Source of the DNA: Purshia tridentata
Taxonomy: Eukaryota; Streptophyta; Magnoliopsida; Rosales; Rosaceae
Direction of reading: 5' to 3'
NCBI GenBank assembly: GCA_003254885.1
Contig: QANT01003403.1
Span: forward strand, 124,001 to 188,000
DNA length: 64,000 nt
The position numbers and the translations under genes were made by a program. Position 1 is the first letter of the stretch. Every line of letters begins with the position of its first letter. Under the pieces are notes generated by a model. That model did not search any database. It was not told the origin of the DNA and saw nothing but the letters and a program-made list of their open reading frames with translations. This document shows, piece after piece, positions 22,940-35,074 of this stretch.

Positions 22940-25796
22940 TCAGACTCTTGATTCCAATGCCAACAGTATCTTCTTCCTTGGGCCCTGAAACCCCCAAATG
23001 AAAATCACAAGAGCACACAATAGGTTAAGTAAAAATTTGGATTTCTTTGGTAAACAATAATTGAACATATTGTTCTTGGGATATGATACTCTTATTAATG
23101 AGTTATAGCATGGAGTTTTGTTGAGTTTACCATTGGTATTCCTAGAGCCTTGAGATCCTCATCAGTCATGTGCACAAGAGCTGTCATATCAACCTGCATA
23201 AATATGTGGAATTGAAAACTCAAAGGTAAAAAGTAATTTTCATAGGTAGGTAATAAAGAAAAGGACTATAATTTTTCATACTTCCTCTGCCTGAAATGTA
23301 ATGGAATATTTTTCAAGATCCAAGGACGTCAAAAAGTCATCCACTGATGTGCCAGCCTGCACCAAAAGAGGCATGAATCTAGAGTTGAGAAGCATGAATC
23401 AAAGATTTGAAAGGCAACTTGATAGTGAGTGTGTGTATGTCTCATGATGATATCCTGGAATGCTCAGTTCTTCAATCAGGCAAAACAATACATATCCTTT
23501 TTTGTTACTTAAGGTATTATACCGTGCAACCAAAACAGTATACCACCACCAAATGACCTCTCTTGATAAAAGGATTTCCTACTGTCATGCCAATTGTGGG
23601 AAAGAAGTCTTTATTATCATTTATGTCATTTTTATATTTTTTATGGTGCCAGTTTAAAAGTCCAACCCTTTAGCACACCCATTTTGAAGTAATATAGAGC
23701 ATAATACTACTTACTCAATGCTAAACTGAGAGAACCTTTAAACCAAGTCCTAATAAAACATCAAAATTCTATGTGTAACAACAACCCAAGAATTGTTACA
23801 TAAATCCTATCCCACACCCTGCCGGCTGTGCCCTAAATATTCTTATATCATGCATAATGCAATAGTTCAATGTGAAATATCCAGCCCTACAATAGGATAT
23901 TTTGCATTGTGTTTCAATACTTCTAAGAGAAACTCAGTTTAAAACTATCAACTTAGCATGCAACAACTAGAAAATGAATGCATAAGACTTCCCCACAGTT
24001 CTATACAGCAAGTGGAGCAATCTAACACTGGGTGAAACAATTTAAATATCTAAAAAATTTCCCTCTTCCACAACGTAATAAAAATGAATCTAACACTATT
24101 TTAAGGTAATCATATTAAATTTTAATTTATTTAAAAGAAAAATGTATTTTAACTTCTCACTTCCTACAAAAGTAATCAAGTGTAGTGAGCAATCTCAAAC
24201 ACACAAAGCGTACATAGGATTTCTGGTAAAGAATTAAAAGAAAACAGACAATTCATGCCTTTTGTGAGGATTTCTTTCTTGGAGCTGGGTTAGTAACTCT
24301 CTTAGTCTCTGCTGCAGGGGTTCCCACAGCAATACTTCTCCTGGCTGGTTTAGGAGCCTCCACTTTTGACTTTGGTGGATCAGCATTCACTGGTTGTGGA
24401 TTCATAGTACCAGATAGCCTTTCACGTAGGTCCCTTACACCTGAAAGAGAACCCCTTGACGTTTGTTTCAGACTTTTCCTTTGAAGCTTCAAACGAAGGT
24501 CTCGAGCACCGACATTGCGATCTTCACAACATATTAACACACAGTCAAAAACTACAGAAAGATGACTCAGTGGAATCAAATAATAAAAAGAAAAATAACT
24601 GCAGTTTTTAGTTGCATGAGATAATATCATTATCCATACTTGAAACTTGAGGCTCATCATCATAAAGATCATGTTCCCACTTGTCATCTTGTCTCCCCCT
24701 GCAAAGGATATGCAACCAACTCACTTTTAAAGTTTTTCGGACTATAGTAGCCAAGTGCAATAAAGCATTAATATATACTGACACAATGAAACCAGAACAC
24801 AACAATCAGTAACTAAAACCATTCTACAGATTGCATCCCCTTGCAATTTCTCATTGTAAGAACCAAGACGCCAATAACAAGCCATTACTAAAACCAATGT
24901 TAACAACGAGGAGGACCCAGAATTTCAAGGTATGTTCATATCCAATTTTGCTTCCATTTCTTTCCTTCATTTGTATTCAATTTTGCATCCATATTTTATT
25001 TGTATTCAATTTTGCATCTATATCCAATTTTTTAAAGAATCCCCATCTCAACAAAATAATAGATCAACTGAGATGAACACCAATTTAGTTGTATACATTA
25101 AAAGTGACATGATATATAATGCAATTGTATCCTGAGTGAACGTACTGCTAATCAATATCTAAACGTTTGGGTTTATATTCATATTATGGTTATTATTAAG
25201 GTCTTCCCCACTGAAAAAAACTCCTGGTTCTGCCAGTGACTTTGACTATCCATATCTACTTATAAATGCCTTCATAGAACCCATCCAAACATTCATGTAT
25301 TTTATTAATCTAGTGAATACATACACAATTCGCAATAAACGCAAAAGGGCAACAAAATTCACACTCAAATTCTTGAAAGCCAGAACACGTATAAACTCTG
25401 GTCCAAAAAAAGCAAATTAACTTTGACTATCCATATCTACTCCTGAATACCTTCATATAACCCATCTAATATTTCCTATCAATCAAGTGAATCACATACA
25501 CTATTTGCAATAAAATCAGGGCAACAAAAGTCACACTAAAATTCAGAATTCAAACCCAGAACAAGTATAAACTCTGGTCCAAACAAAGAAAAATCCGAAA
25601 AACACCGTGAAAATCAGTATCATCAATTTCCGCACGATCAATTTGTTTTCTTTTCTTCTCAAATAGAAACAAAAGGGGAAGAGAAAGCGGACCTTTTTCC
25701 TGCCAATTGTCTACGGCGAGTATCATCCCTGAAGCTTCCATTGAGACGCTCCTTTATGGACCTCTTGGTATCAGCTTCCTCTCGATCAGCATACAT
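22940..25796 (-). CDS. Small SAM (sterile alpha motif) domain protein
   Basis: Six coding exons on the minus strand: 25796-25693, 24698-24640, 24521-24259, 23356-23282, 23193-23131 and 22984-22940. All phases close and give 202 residues. The N-terminal half is basic and polar (MYADREEADTKRSIKERLNG at the start, later DLRLKLQRKS). The SAM domain fills about residues 143-201 (VDDFLTSLDLEKYSITF, VDMTALVHMTDEDLKALGI, GPRKKILLALESRV). SAM domains mediate protein pairing or RNA binding; the function of this plant protein is unknown. It resembles what I recall as Arabidopsis At3g07170, which neighbours PIG-S there too. The intron after 24259 has a GC rather than GT donor. The long first intron carries a possible MITE and a 181-bp duplication. 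Polyadenylation probably lies between 22660 and 22940. Confidence 0.88.
24905..25243. mobile_element. Possible hAT-type MITE in SAM-gene intron 1
   Basis: The left end (GGAGGACCCAGAATTT) and the reverse complement of the right end (GGCAGAACCAGGAGTTT) match at about 11 of 17 bases. Both resemble the CAGTGGCGGAxCCAGG-type ends of plant hAT MITEs. The inside is AT-rich and non-coding. I see no clean 8-bp target duplication. Confidence 0.35.
25241..25590. repeat. Diverged direct duplication with 181-bp period in SAM-gene intron 1
   Basis: Unit 1 (25241-25421) and unit 2 (25422 to about 25590) both begin TTTGACTATCCATATCTACT and both end near ATAAACTCTGGTCCAAA. They differ by many substitutions and small indels, so the duplication is fairly old. 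Unit 2 ends about 100 bases from exon 1. Confidence 0.85.
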
Positions 25797-26099
25797 CTTC
25801 TTCTTCCTAATTACTGATATAAGAAACCCTAACACTAAACCCGAACCCTAAATGGGGCAGCAAGCGGAAGAAGAAGAATCCGACGGTCTGAAACTTGAAA
25901 TTTCACAGAGGCATAGAGAGAGAGAGGAAAAAGGGAACAAGAAACCCTAATCCTCGTGTGTGAGGAAAGCAGAAGCACTCGCTTTTAGGAAGGAATTGAA
26001 TTCCACAGAAAGCTGAGAAAGGAATGAGAGATAGAATGATTGAAGACACAGAAGCCGCTTCTGCTGCTCTACAAATTTGAGACGGGGTAAATGTACGAA

Positions 26100-27586
26100 C
26101 TTTCACGCCGTCACTTGTTTTGGGATTTCGGGTTTCGGATTCGGAGGGAGTTTCGGGTTCGGTTCGCCGCACGTTTCAGAATTGGTGCGCGGCTAAACGA
26201 ACCGCGTCGACATAAACCACCTTTTACAATTTTTTTTTTCTTTTTCTTTTTTGTGTTCTCTTAAATTGATTTTAAGAACTGTTATCAAAACACAGCGTTT
26301 TATGCTCTGACCCGCCGCTAAAGTATTATTATTATTATTTGCTCTTGCTTGGTTGCATTATTATTTCATTTTGGAAACTTGGTAAAATCATCCATTCTCT
26401 AATTCACATGATTTGTTTACAATTACTTACTTTCTCACCAAAAAAAAAAATTAACACTTTTGACTTTTTGGTTTTTGAATCGACTAAATTACCTAAAATA
26501 GTAAAGAAAACCAAAGTTGAAGTCTAGTTGGTTGATAAGATGTTAAATTGGTAAGTGTATATGAAAGTTTAGAGTAAATATTAAAATCGAGCTTATATTT
26601 TTATATGAGGGGTAACCAAATCCAAATAGCTTAAAAAGTCAAAATTGTTAATTTTTTAAAACATTAATTTAAATTTATTTATAAATGCTCATAATAAAAA
26701 AATGAGTGTCTTATCTACAAATTATTTTAGTTGTTGAAAATCAATGGATTCTAATCACACAGTGTTTAAATGGAAGGTATGATTATATGGAAGGAGAAAA
26801 CCATATGATAGGTTTTTTAAGTACAAGAAGTCATCTCTTCTTAAGATTTGAGTCGCTAAATTACAATGGTGCTCATTTACATTTTTTTTTTCTAATAAAT
26901 TGGGTTTTTTTTATATATATATGAACACATGTTAATTTGTAATATATCCAAGTCAACTTGGTTGTCCGAATGAGAATAATGGAGATATGGTAGATAACTA
27001 AAAGAAGTCATCTCTTCTTAAGATTTGAGTCGCTAAAATTACAATGGTGCTCATTTACATTTTTTTTTTTCTAATAAATTGGGTTTTTTTTTTTTTATAT
27101 ATATGAACACATGTTAATTTGTAATATATCCAAGTCAACTTGGTTGTTCGAATGAGAATAATGGAGATATGGTAGATAACTAAATGGATCAATGCTCAAT
27201 ACACAAATATCATATGAAGAAAGTAAGATGTCAAATTTGAGCTTCAAATTGTTTTATATAGACCATAAACAAACAAAAAAATAAAAAGTACTTTGCATCT
27301 CCAATATAACATGTGTGTAAAAACTTAAAAAGTAACTGCACATGTACAATTAAGTGGAATTACATTCCGAACTTAATTGATAGTTTGATAACTGTCATTT
27401 TCCCTTTGTTAAGGTTTATTTATTACGTTAGTGGCCAAAAAAAAAGTGTTTATTTATTACGTTAAACCGCTTCCTTGGTACAGAAAACCACATTGTACAC
27501 TTCATTAATCCTATAAAACCCCCATTGTTGAATTAAGAAAGCTCACACAGAACAGATATAAACCTCTGGTAGGGTGACTGCATACA
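26100..27586. other. Intergenic between SAM and BAHD genes
   Basis: Divergent promoter space of about 1.4 kb. It contains the 177-bp duplication at 26826-27183. No gene is seen. A GC-richer stretch up to 26210 is the likely leader and promoter of the SAM gene. Confidence 0.55.
26826..27183. repeat. Tandem duplication, about 177-181 bp per unit
   Basis: Unit 1 runs from 26826 to about 27002 and unit 2 from about 27003 to 27183. They are nearly identical; the differences are mostly in the lengths of T runs. The high identity suggests a recent event. It sits 400 bases upstream of the BAHD start. Confidence 0.92.
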
Positions 27587-28995
27587 ATGGAGAATGTGAA
27601 ACTAGTTAAGAAAGTTGTAATTACACCAGACAGGCCAACACAAAGCCGTAGAATTTTCTTATCAAATATAGACCAGGCCCTTGTTGTGTACCAAGAATAT
27701 GTGTCCTTTTTTGGTCCTCCAAGCAATGGGATGAGTTTCTCTGAGGCTTATCTTAGCTTGTTCCAGGCTCTCGGTCCCTTGCTATCCGAATATGATTTTT
27801 TGGCTGGCCGGCTTGTGCCAAGTTTGGAGGACAGCAGTAGGTTTGAGATTGACTGTAATGGTGCTGGTGTTGTGGTTGCTGCGGCAAGGACAGATACCAA
27901 GTTGACTGAGTTGGGTGATCTTTTGTTGCCTAAGAAAAAGTTCAGGCAGTTTGTTGCTTTCTTACAAGAAGAGGGTGAAGAAATTGATCTGAAAGACAAG
28001 CCCCTTCTGTCTATACAGGTCTGCTCTTATTGTGTTTCTCATTCACTATTCTTGTAAGTCCTTCTGATCCCAAATTCTCAAATTGACAGTTATGTCTGTT
28101 TTGACAGTTCACTCAGCTTCGATGTGGAAGCCTAGCATTTGCCTCTAGACTCAATCACTGCGCTCTGGATGGGGTGGCAATCCGGGACTTTCAGGCGAAT
28201 TTGGCTGCTCTGACTCGCGGTGATGACCTTGTCATTCCACCTAATGCAGATCGAACGGTGTTTAAAGCTCGAAACCCTCCCAAGATCAGTTACCCTCATT
28301 TTGAGTACTCAAAAGCCACTGACAGAACTAGCCTATTCACTGTCCGGGGTATAAGTGACACCAACATGAAACTATCAGCACCTCATAACCAAACTCGCCT
28401 TATCTATTTGTCCCCACAGTACATTGCCAACCTCAAAAGGGTGGCCCTTAAGGATGGGAAGTTGAAGGACTGCACTACTTTTCAAGTTGTTGCAGCAAAG
28501 ATATGGAAGGCGAGGAGCATTGCAGTTAACATGCAGGATGAAAGAACTTCAACGATTCTGATTCCAGTTGATGTTCGAAAACGAGTGGTGCCTCCAGCCC
28601 CATCTGGGTTTGCTGGTAATGCATTGGTTCCTGCTTTTGCACAAGCAACAGTGAAGGAGCTTAAGGAGGAAGAGGTCTCTTGGCTTGTGAGGAAGGTACA
28701 AGAAGGGGTAGAGATATTGGATGATGAGTATGTGAGGTCAGGGATAGATTGGTTAGAAGTGAAAAAAGGGGTGCCTTGTGGGGAAGACCACTTCTCACTG
28801 GTGGCGTGGTGGAAATTGAGACTGGAGCAAACTGAATTCTCATGGGGAAAAGTTAAGTGCACCACTTCAGTTCTACTCGAGCCAGGCCTCGTCATCCTGT
28901 TGCCAGTACCAGAAGGCAATAGAGGCCTTAGTATCTGCCTAGAATTGCCTGATGATGAAATGGAGTTGTTCTGCAGGTTGATGATGGATGCATAA
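27587..28995 (+). CDS. BAHD acyltransferase (GLAUCE / hydroxycinnamoyl-transferase-like)
   Basis: Two exons, 27587-28018 and 28108-28995, phase 0, 439 residues, the normal length for the family. BAHD enzymes move an acyl group from a CoA thioester to a hydroxyl or amine of a plant metabolite in the cytosol. The catalytic HxxxD is His161 to Asp165 (NHCALDG). The second signature, usually DFGWG, reads EFSWG (387-391). The N-terminal text (PDRPTQSRRIFLSNIDQAL) recalls the clade of GLAUCE and omega-hydroxyacid feruloyl transferases, but clade and substrate cannot be fixed by eye. The single intron about a third of the way in is typical of this family. A fragment of a similar gene lies at 22320-22410. 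Confidence 0.93.
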
Positions 28996-29268
28996 TGTGC
29001 AATTATACATGATTAGATAACTGATTTACTTCTAAAACTATATAAACTCAGTAAATCAGGTCTTATGCAGACTTTATATCTCAACAAGTGAAGACTATGT
29101 TAGCTTAGCATTGGTGTACTTTGGTTAATTTCCTTGCTACAAGTTTCAGACAGTCTAGCTAGCAATAAAAGTGTTTTATTGATCATATTCCAATAATACC
29201 ATAAGGAATCCATGAGAACAGAATTTGTTTGTGTCACTTTACAGAAATAATTCATCAATATTACATAC

Positions 29269-32200
29269 TTAACCAATTTTCCTTCCACCCAAGTCACTGA
29301 ATCTGGTTTTACAATCTTCTCTTGCCCGCGATAGAAGGCCAAAGAAGGGGTTCGTCATTGCAGACTTCAGTTCAGAAGCAGCTAAGTTTAATATTGCCAT
29401 GTCAACCTTATCACGAGGAAGGTACAAGAACGCTCCCCCTTCAGTTCTCTCAAACCCACAGAGCTCAAGAAACTCAATTCCTCCAATCAAACTCCCAACT
29501 CTATCCTGTTCAAAAAATGACAACAACAATTTTATAAATTAACGAAACACAAATTTAGACTATATAACAATTGTTAGTCATTGGTTGACAGTAGTTCTCA
29601 AAACAGAAAATGCAAAATTCCAAGAAGCATGGAAGTCCATCGATCAAAAGGAAGAGCTCTCAATTCTCTGCGTCTGGGTACCCTTTTTATATTAACTAGA
29701 TTCTAAAATGATAGTTTTATCAATAAAAAATGGTCATAATTTGGCAGTAACAAATGGACAAGTTGGACAATGATGGAGGTTATGATTTCTATGTAACCAT
29801 CCCCCACGGAAAGCATGCACACACTCACTGACTTGGAGAAAGAAGAGAGAAATGGGGACAGCACCTTACCAAGAATAATGGATTACTGAGTCTGATCTTC
29901 CTGAATTTTTCTTCATTAGGATTCTTTGCAACATTTCCAACATAAATCAGCAGAGTTTGGAAAGCACGTTGCACTCTGGCATCATCATCCTAAACCCACA
30001 AAAACGATATCAATAGATATGAAAATACACCTACTTCAAGTAACATGTATATGACCTCTTCTTGTTTCATGGCACTAATGGGTATCGATGATAGTTCTAG
30101 ACCAATGTGGAATGAAATAAAAACATAATTATAAGTTTTGAATGTCCACAAGGGCTCTAAATGATCTTTTTGTATTTATTCAAAGGTATGTAGGTCTAAG
30201 GGGCAACAAAATCCTCCTCTACCTTATTGCTTCAAAACTGTTTATGATCACAATTACTTTATAATTGGATTAATCAAATTCAGTTAGATGCCATCTATTC
30301 AACATTACTTTCTTTCTTGTAACAAGCCAAGTATGGAAATCTATTACTGTGTCAAAAAATGGATCCCCAGTTCTTGACCTTGTTCAATTCCCATTAACAT
30401 ATATCAGAGGACAGAGAGAAAAGTCATTTACCTTGTGGTTGCGCCTCAGGGACCTTAAACACTCTCTCATATGTTCTGATTTTGCAACAGAACGAACAGG
30501 CAATGAATTCTGCCACTTGAAGAGTAGGAAGAGAACATAAATGATAATTTCTACTCGGAAATTCCAAGAAAAAAACTTATGTTTTGAAATGAGATAAAGG
30601 ATCCTTTAAATCTATAGATACCACTACAAAACATTGATACCTGTTTTTCCTTCACCACAGGTGTAGAAAGTATCACAGCTGAAGGGTGTCCTGGTGGCAA
30701 TCCAAGCTTATGCCTTCTTTCTAACTGCAAAGACATGCATAAAATTTTTGGAGTCATGCAACACTATTGGAACTCTGTTAGGACTCAAAATCAAGAACAC
30801 TGAATTGAAAATAAAGATCATGTTCAACAAGTGCAGCTAATATGACAAAATCAAAGTAAAAATGTTATGAACTATTGTCTTGAATTCTATCCCTCAGACT
30901 TTTATCTTCTTTTGTAGCCACCTAGCATGGGGATACTGCATTATAGTCAAGGGGCTGCAGAGGGATACTCAGGAAGTTCCCTAAGCAGGGTTTGGAGCAG
31001 CGCTCCTGAGGCAAATGATTGGAAGAAAAGAGACAAAAACATCAAAGATAAAAGATAATAGATAAGTGGATAAGCATTATGCAAGCACCTTATCTTGTTC
31101 TAGTTTCCAACGAATTTTCTCTCTTGCTCGTTTCTCTTCCTCTTTCTCAGCTTTCTGAAACTCTATATGACTGGAAAATAAAGTTCTTTCACTCAGAAGT
31201 TAAAATTCTTGAGTACTAACAGGCTAAAAGAAATAAAATAGACACAAACAAAGACAATAATAACTGAATTAAGACAGACCGTTTTCTTTCATTTTCTTCT
31301 GCAATTCGCTTTGCTTCCATGAGTTCCTTACCAGATTGAATCCTCCCCTGAAACAAAAATAGTATCTGTGTTAGTTAAACAAAGACTTTCTGCAGCTTAA
31401 GTTTACAACATATATGAGGGGATGTAGAGAGCATCTCTAACAAATAAATAAACAGAATTCCAACTGCAATTTCAGACAAAAGACCAAAGCATTAAAACAA
31501 GCAAATATGGATGACATGATGTGATTCAATAACAACAAACTCATTAGCTGCCATAACTCTTCTAAAATAAAAAGAGGGAATGGCAAGTTCATCATTGAAT
31601 CCATTTATTATAACACAATACAACTTCATCATACTGTGGTCAAAGGACAAAGAGAGGAACCACATAGATAACTGTACATTACCTTATCCCTTTCTCGTTC
31701 CAACTTTTTCTCTTCTTCCTCCCTTTTCTTGCGTGCTCTATCCCTTAAAATAAACAAAACAAAAAAATAATTGGATATAAATAGAAAGAAGACTCTAAAA
31801 AGTCCCAAATATCAAATCACTTAAAGAAATCAATGAAGAGAAAACTTGTATGTGTGCACATGCACATACAATGTTGCATGAAAACTAGAAATTTATAGAG
31901 AACAAGAAGAAAATAACCTTAATTCCTGCGCTTTCATTTTCATCACTTCTGTGATATGGAATGGTTCTGGAGATTCGAGATTAATGTCCACTGTTACCTG
32001 TGAGTAGTTGAACAGTTGAGCCATAGTAAATCCTGTGACAGTATGTGCAGATCAAATGATTTCAAAAGCCATATGCAAAATGTATGATCTATACAACTTA
32101 AGTTCCTTTCTTCTTCCACCCTCATTCATAGATAATAAAGATCCACCAAAAACAAAAATTAAAACTCTCACAGGAAACTTATCGCATGTTATCTATCTCG

Positions 32201-32491
32201 TGCTTTAAAACTGACCAAACCAGCAATTGGAAATATTTGTTCATATCAATGAAAATCCGTATGCAATTTAAGAAAGAAACATAACCAATTAAGATAACGA
32301 ATCATACCAAGGGCATCTGATCAATGTCCGAGTCATTCTCATGATCAACAATCCAATCTATAGCAGCCTCTACGCTATCATTGCCTGGTAAAAGGAAAAA
32401 AAAGTAAGAATTACCTACAACACTTGAAAACATGTTCACCCATAAGAAAATAAAATTACACAAACACACACACACACACACACACACAGAG

Positions 32492-32524
<33 letters not shown>

Positions 32525-32949
32525 AATGAAAACAGCACATGAAATGCAACTAATCCAAGCCTGACTGGCACATAAAACTCTTACGTCCTCTAAGGGAGAA
32601 TACTCATTAAACTACGCATAGAAGCTAAAACACTTAAAGGGAACAAGTCTCAGAAAAAATGAGCATAAATCTGGACCAAAAAACCATGATTAGTGAAACA
32701 AACATCAACTTAAGGTTGAAACCTTCATTTAAATGGAGTTCTGTTTCACCTTGAATTATTTACCATAAACACTTCAAAATTCAATTTTAGCACACATAAT
32801 AAATCATAACACGTCCTTCAAGATTATATTTAGATTGACAAAATTAAACCCTCACCTGAATAATGAAGTGCTCGTGTTGCTCGAGCTTTCAGAAAACCCA
32901 TTGCTTCAAGCTCTTCAAGCAAGTTCTTGTTTACTTCCGGAACAGCCAT
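29269..32949 (-). CDS. UBA- and PUB-domain protein
   Basis: Ten coding exons on the minus strand: 32949-32856, 32384-32308, 31997-31918, 31743-31683, 31347-31280, 31170-31089, 30724-30641, 30509-30432, 29989-29870 and 29505-29269. All phases close and give 326 residues. The UBA domain is at about 4-48 ([28 protein letters not shown]) and binds ubiquitin. A highly charged helix follows (about 75-165, Glu/Lys/Arg-rich). A PUB/PUG domain is at about 215-305 ([23 protein letters not shown]), a fold that binds the tail of the Cdc48/p97 ATPase. Together they suggest a Cdc48 adaptor in ubiquitin-dependent degradation. The start at 32949 gives the usual family N-terminus. An in-frame ATG at 33072 would add 41 residues. 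Intron 1 holds a CA/TA microsatellite. Confidence 0.9.
32464..32525. repeat. Compound (CA)n(TA)n microsatellite
   Basis: A CA tract to about 32488 and a TA tract to about 32525, in intron 1 of the UBA/PUB gene. It is likely length-variable. Confidence 0.9.
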
Positions 32950-33072
32950 TTTCTCTACCGGCAAGGTTTGCACTTTGCAACGAAGCTTGGAGGCAAAAGG
33001 AAGATAGAGGCTTAAATGAAGGGCGTTCAGAGAAGCCCTGTATTGTAAGCATTGTAAAACTTGAACATCCAT

Positions 33073-33927
33073 TTTTCAAGAGATTTCTGCAACCTACTCA
33101 GCTATGAATCTTCGGATTCTCAAATTTATACCTTTCGGCCTCGCGGCTGTCAAGAAAAGAATTCTCCACGTGGGATTGGGTTGGGCCCAACTTTAAAACA
33201 GCAGGTTGGGTCGGATTTTGAATAGAGCTGCGTGATTCTAAATGTACCCCCCCTTTGCTCAAGACATCCCTAAATTATTTTCCTCCAAACCTTCTATTTT
33301 TCCCCCTTAAATAATTTTAAAAAACGTAAAATCACACCCGCAACCAAACCCGACCCACTCTACCACCTTCCCCTCCTCCTTCTCTTCTACTCCATTGGTT
33401 GGCCTCACCATCGGCGACGCTCCTCCAATTCTCTTTTTTTTTTTCACTCGCTTTCTCTTTTCTTTAGATCTCTCCTCCCTTCTCTTAATATGCATGGCCA
33501 TAAAAATAGGAGGATAATGTTTTTTTTTTATCTCAAAATTGTAATAAAAGAGAGAAAAAGAAGAGAAGGGCAGTCACTAGCCAATAAAGGTGGTAGGGTT
33601 GGCCACTCGGCCAGCGTATTGGGATGTAGGAAGGCAGTGTGGGGTCGGTGGGGCTCGGGTGGGAGGCTGATCAGGAGGGTAAAATAGGAATTTTTAAAAA
33701 AATATTAAATGCGGGTACATTGAGCAAATGGGAATTAAATCCCAAATGGGCCAGGCCCAAAGGGGCATCAGCTTTATATCGCCTCCTACCCGCCCAAACT
33801 AAAACAGTCTTCAGACACTTCCAGAAACCGTTGGAATCATCAGACTAACTAATTTCACCGAAGAAAAATAAAAGAAAAATCAATTTCTTGCTTCACAACA
33901 ATCACACAGAGACAGAGAGAGAGAGAG
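33073..33927. other. Shared divergent promoter region
   Basis: About 0.85 kb between the UBA/PUB gene (minus) and the small conserved gene (plus). It contains CT/GA-rich tracts, for example near 33360-33480 and 33905-33927, the latter directly before the plus-strand ATG and probably in its leader. No gene is seen. Confidence 0.5.
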
Positions 33928-35074
33928 ATGTCGGAGAAGAAAGCGAGAGTGGTGAAGCTGTTCTGCCCATCAGTGGCGAAGATGGTCTCATTGGAGGCAT
34001 GGGAGGAGCAGAGGCTGGACTTGGGCTCCATAGCCCGAGCCTTTGCGCTGGAACCATCGACGCTGAAGCTCAACGGTCACTTCATCGGTAGAGGGGTCGA
34101 CCTCTTCTCCTCCTCAGTGACCTGGAAGTCCCTCCTCTCTTTCTTCTCTGCCAAGGGACTTTCGACAGGGGCAAACGACGGCGACCCGATTGTCGTTGAT
34201 GGGAAGCTCTGCAAAGTTGGCACTAAGCGTAAGTAGTTGTAATAGTAGCACTGCTTTTCTTGCACATTTCTTGGATGTGACAATGCCTCTTTGACATTTG
34301 CTGCAGTATGTGTTCTCGGTTTTGATGGGGTTTAAGTGTTTGTTGCTCTGAATCATGCAAGATTGATTTTTGGGTTTTGGGTTTTGCAGGTGGGCATGAG
34401 TCTTGGATTGGGTATGTGGCTGAAGATGAGGTTGTTGTTGGTGCTAGCAGTGGAAGGCCAGAAATGGAAGATATCAACTTGGTCAAGAGTAAGAAGATGA
34501 GGACAACCAGAAACTCAGGTAATTAAAAGATGTTTGTAAACAACAATATGCATTGACTGATTGATAGATTGAGACTATGATAGTGTATAACCTGCCAAAA
34601 TGCGTTAAACTGATAAGAGCATGTTGTTTCATATAGTGGGGATTGGATAAAAATTTTGGCAAGTTTTTTCCCAACATGAGAATGAGAGTTCACTATTTGA
34701 AATTTATGGTTTTTTTTTTCTCTTTCTCCAGGGTTTGATTCGTTTGAAGCATCCAAGTACAATGGCAATTGCTCCAAGAGAAAGCAGTTGTTGGAAGATG
34801 TAAGCTTGCTCAAAAAGCTAAGAATAAATGACACCAACCCAGGTAGGACTGTAATTCAACTATAGATAATTAGATATATGCATGCACTTCGTGATTCATT
34901 CATTCTGGATTTTAATCATTTTTTTTTTTTTTTGGGTCTTTACCATTTGTTGTTGCAAGTTTTATATAAGTGGTCGTAATGTACGGGCATTATTCAGATA
35001 TCCAAGGGAGAAGTAATAACCTATCCAACAGCATCTCAAGCACCCAATTTAGATGCAGCCATGCAGGTATATGA
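33928..35074 (+). CDS. Conserved uncharacterised plant protein
   Basis: Exons 33928-34228, 34390-34518, 34732-34842 and 34998-35074 close in phase and give 205 residues. The first exon encodes a compact domain of about 95 residues (KLFCPSVAKMVSLEAWEEQR, LNGHFIGRGVDLFSSSVTWK, VDGKLCKVG). I recognise this as a conserved plant sequence but know no function for it. The rest is polar and basic with KR-rich patches (VKSKKMR, SKRKQLLED), suggesting a nuclear protein. The last exon is least certain. The reading chosen stops at 35072-35074, but a downstream frame reading MKRMREDEAVEAAPCKKIR to a TGA near 35142 looks protein-like and could be reached by other splicing. The start ATG follows a GA-rich leader and precedes the conserved block. 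Confidence 0.8.

Noticed and set aside
28482-28919. 145-codon antisense frame in the BAHD gene
   Set aside because: It is a mirror of real coding sequence in the sense strand, with no domain of its own.
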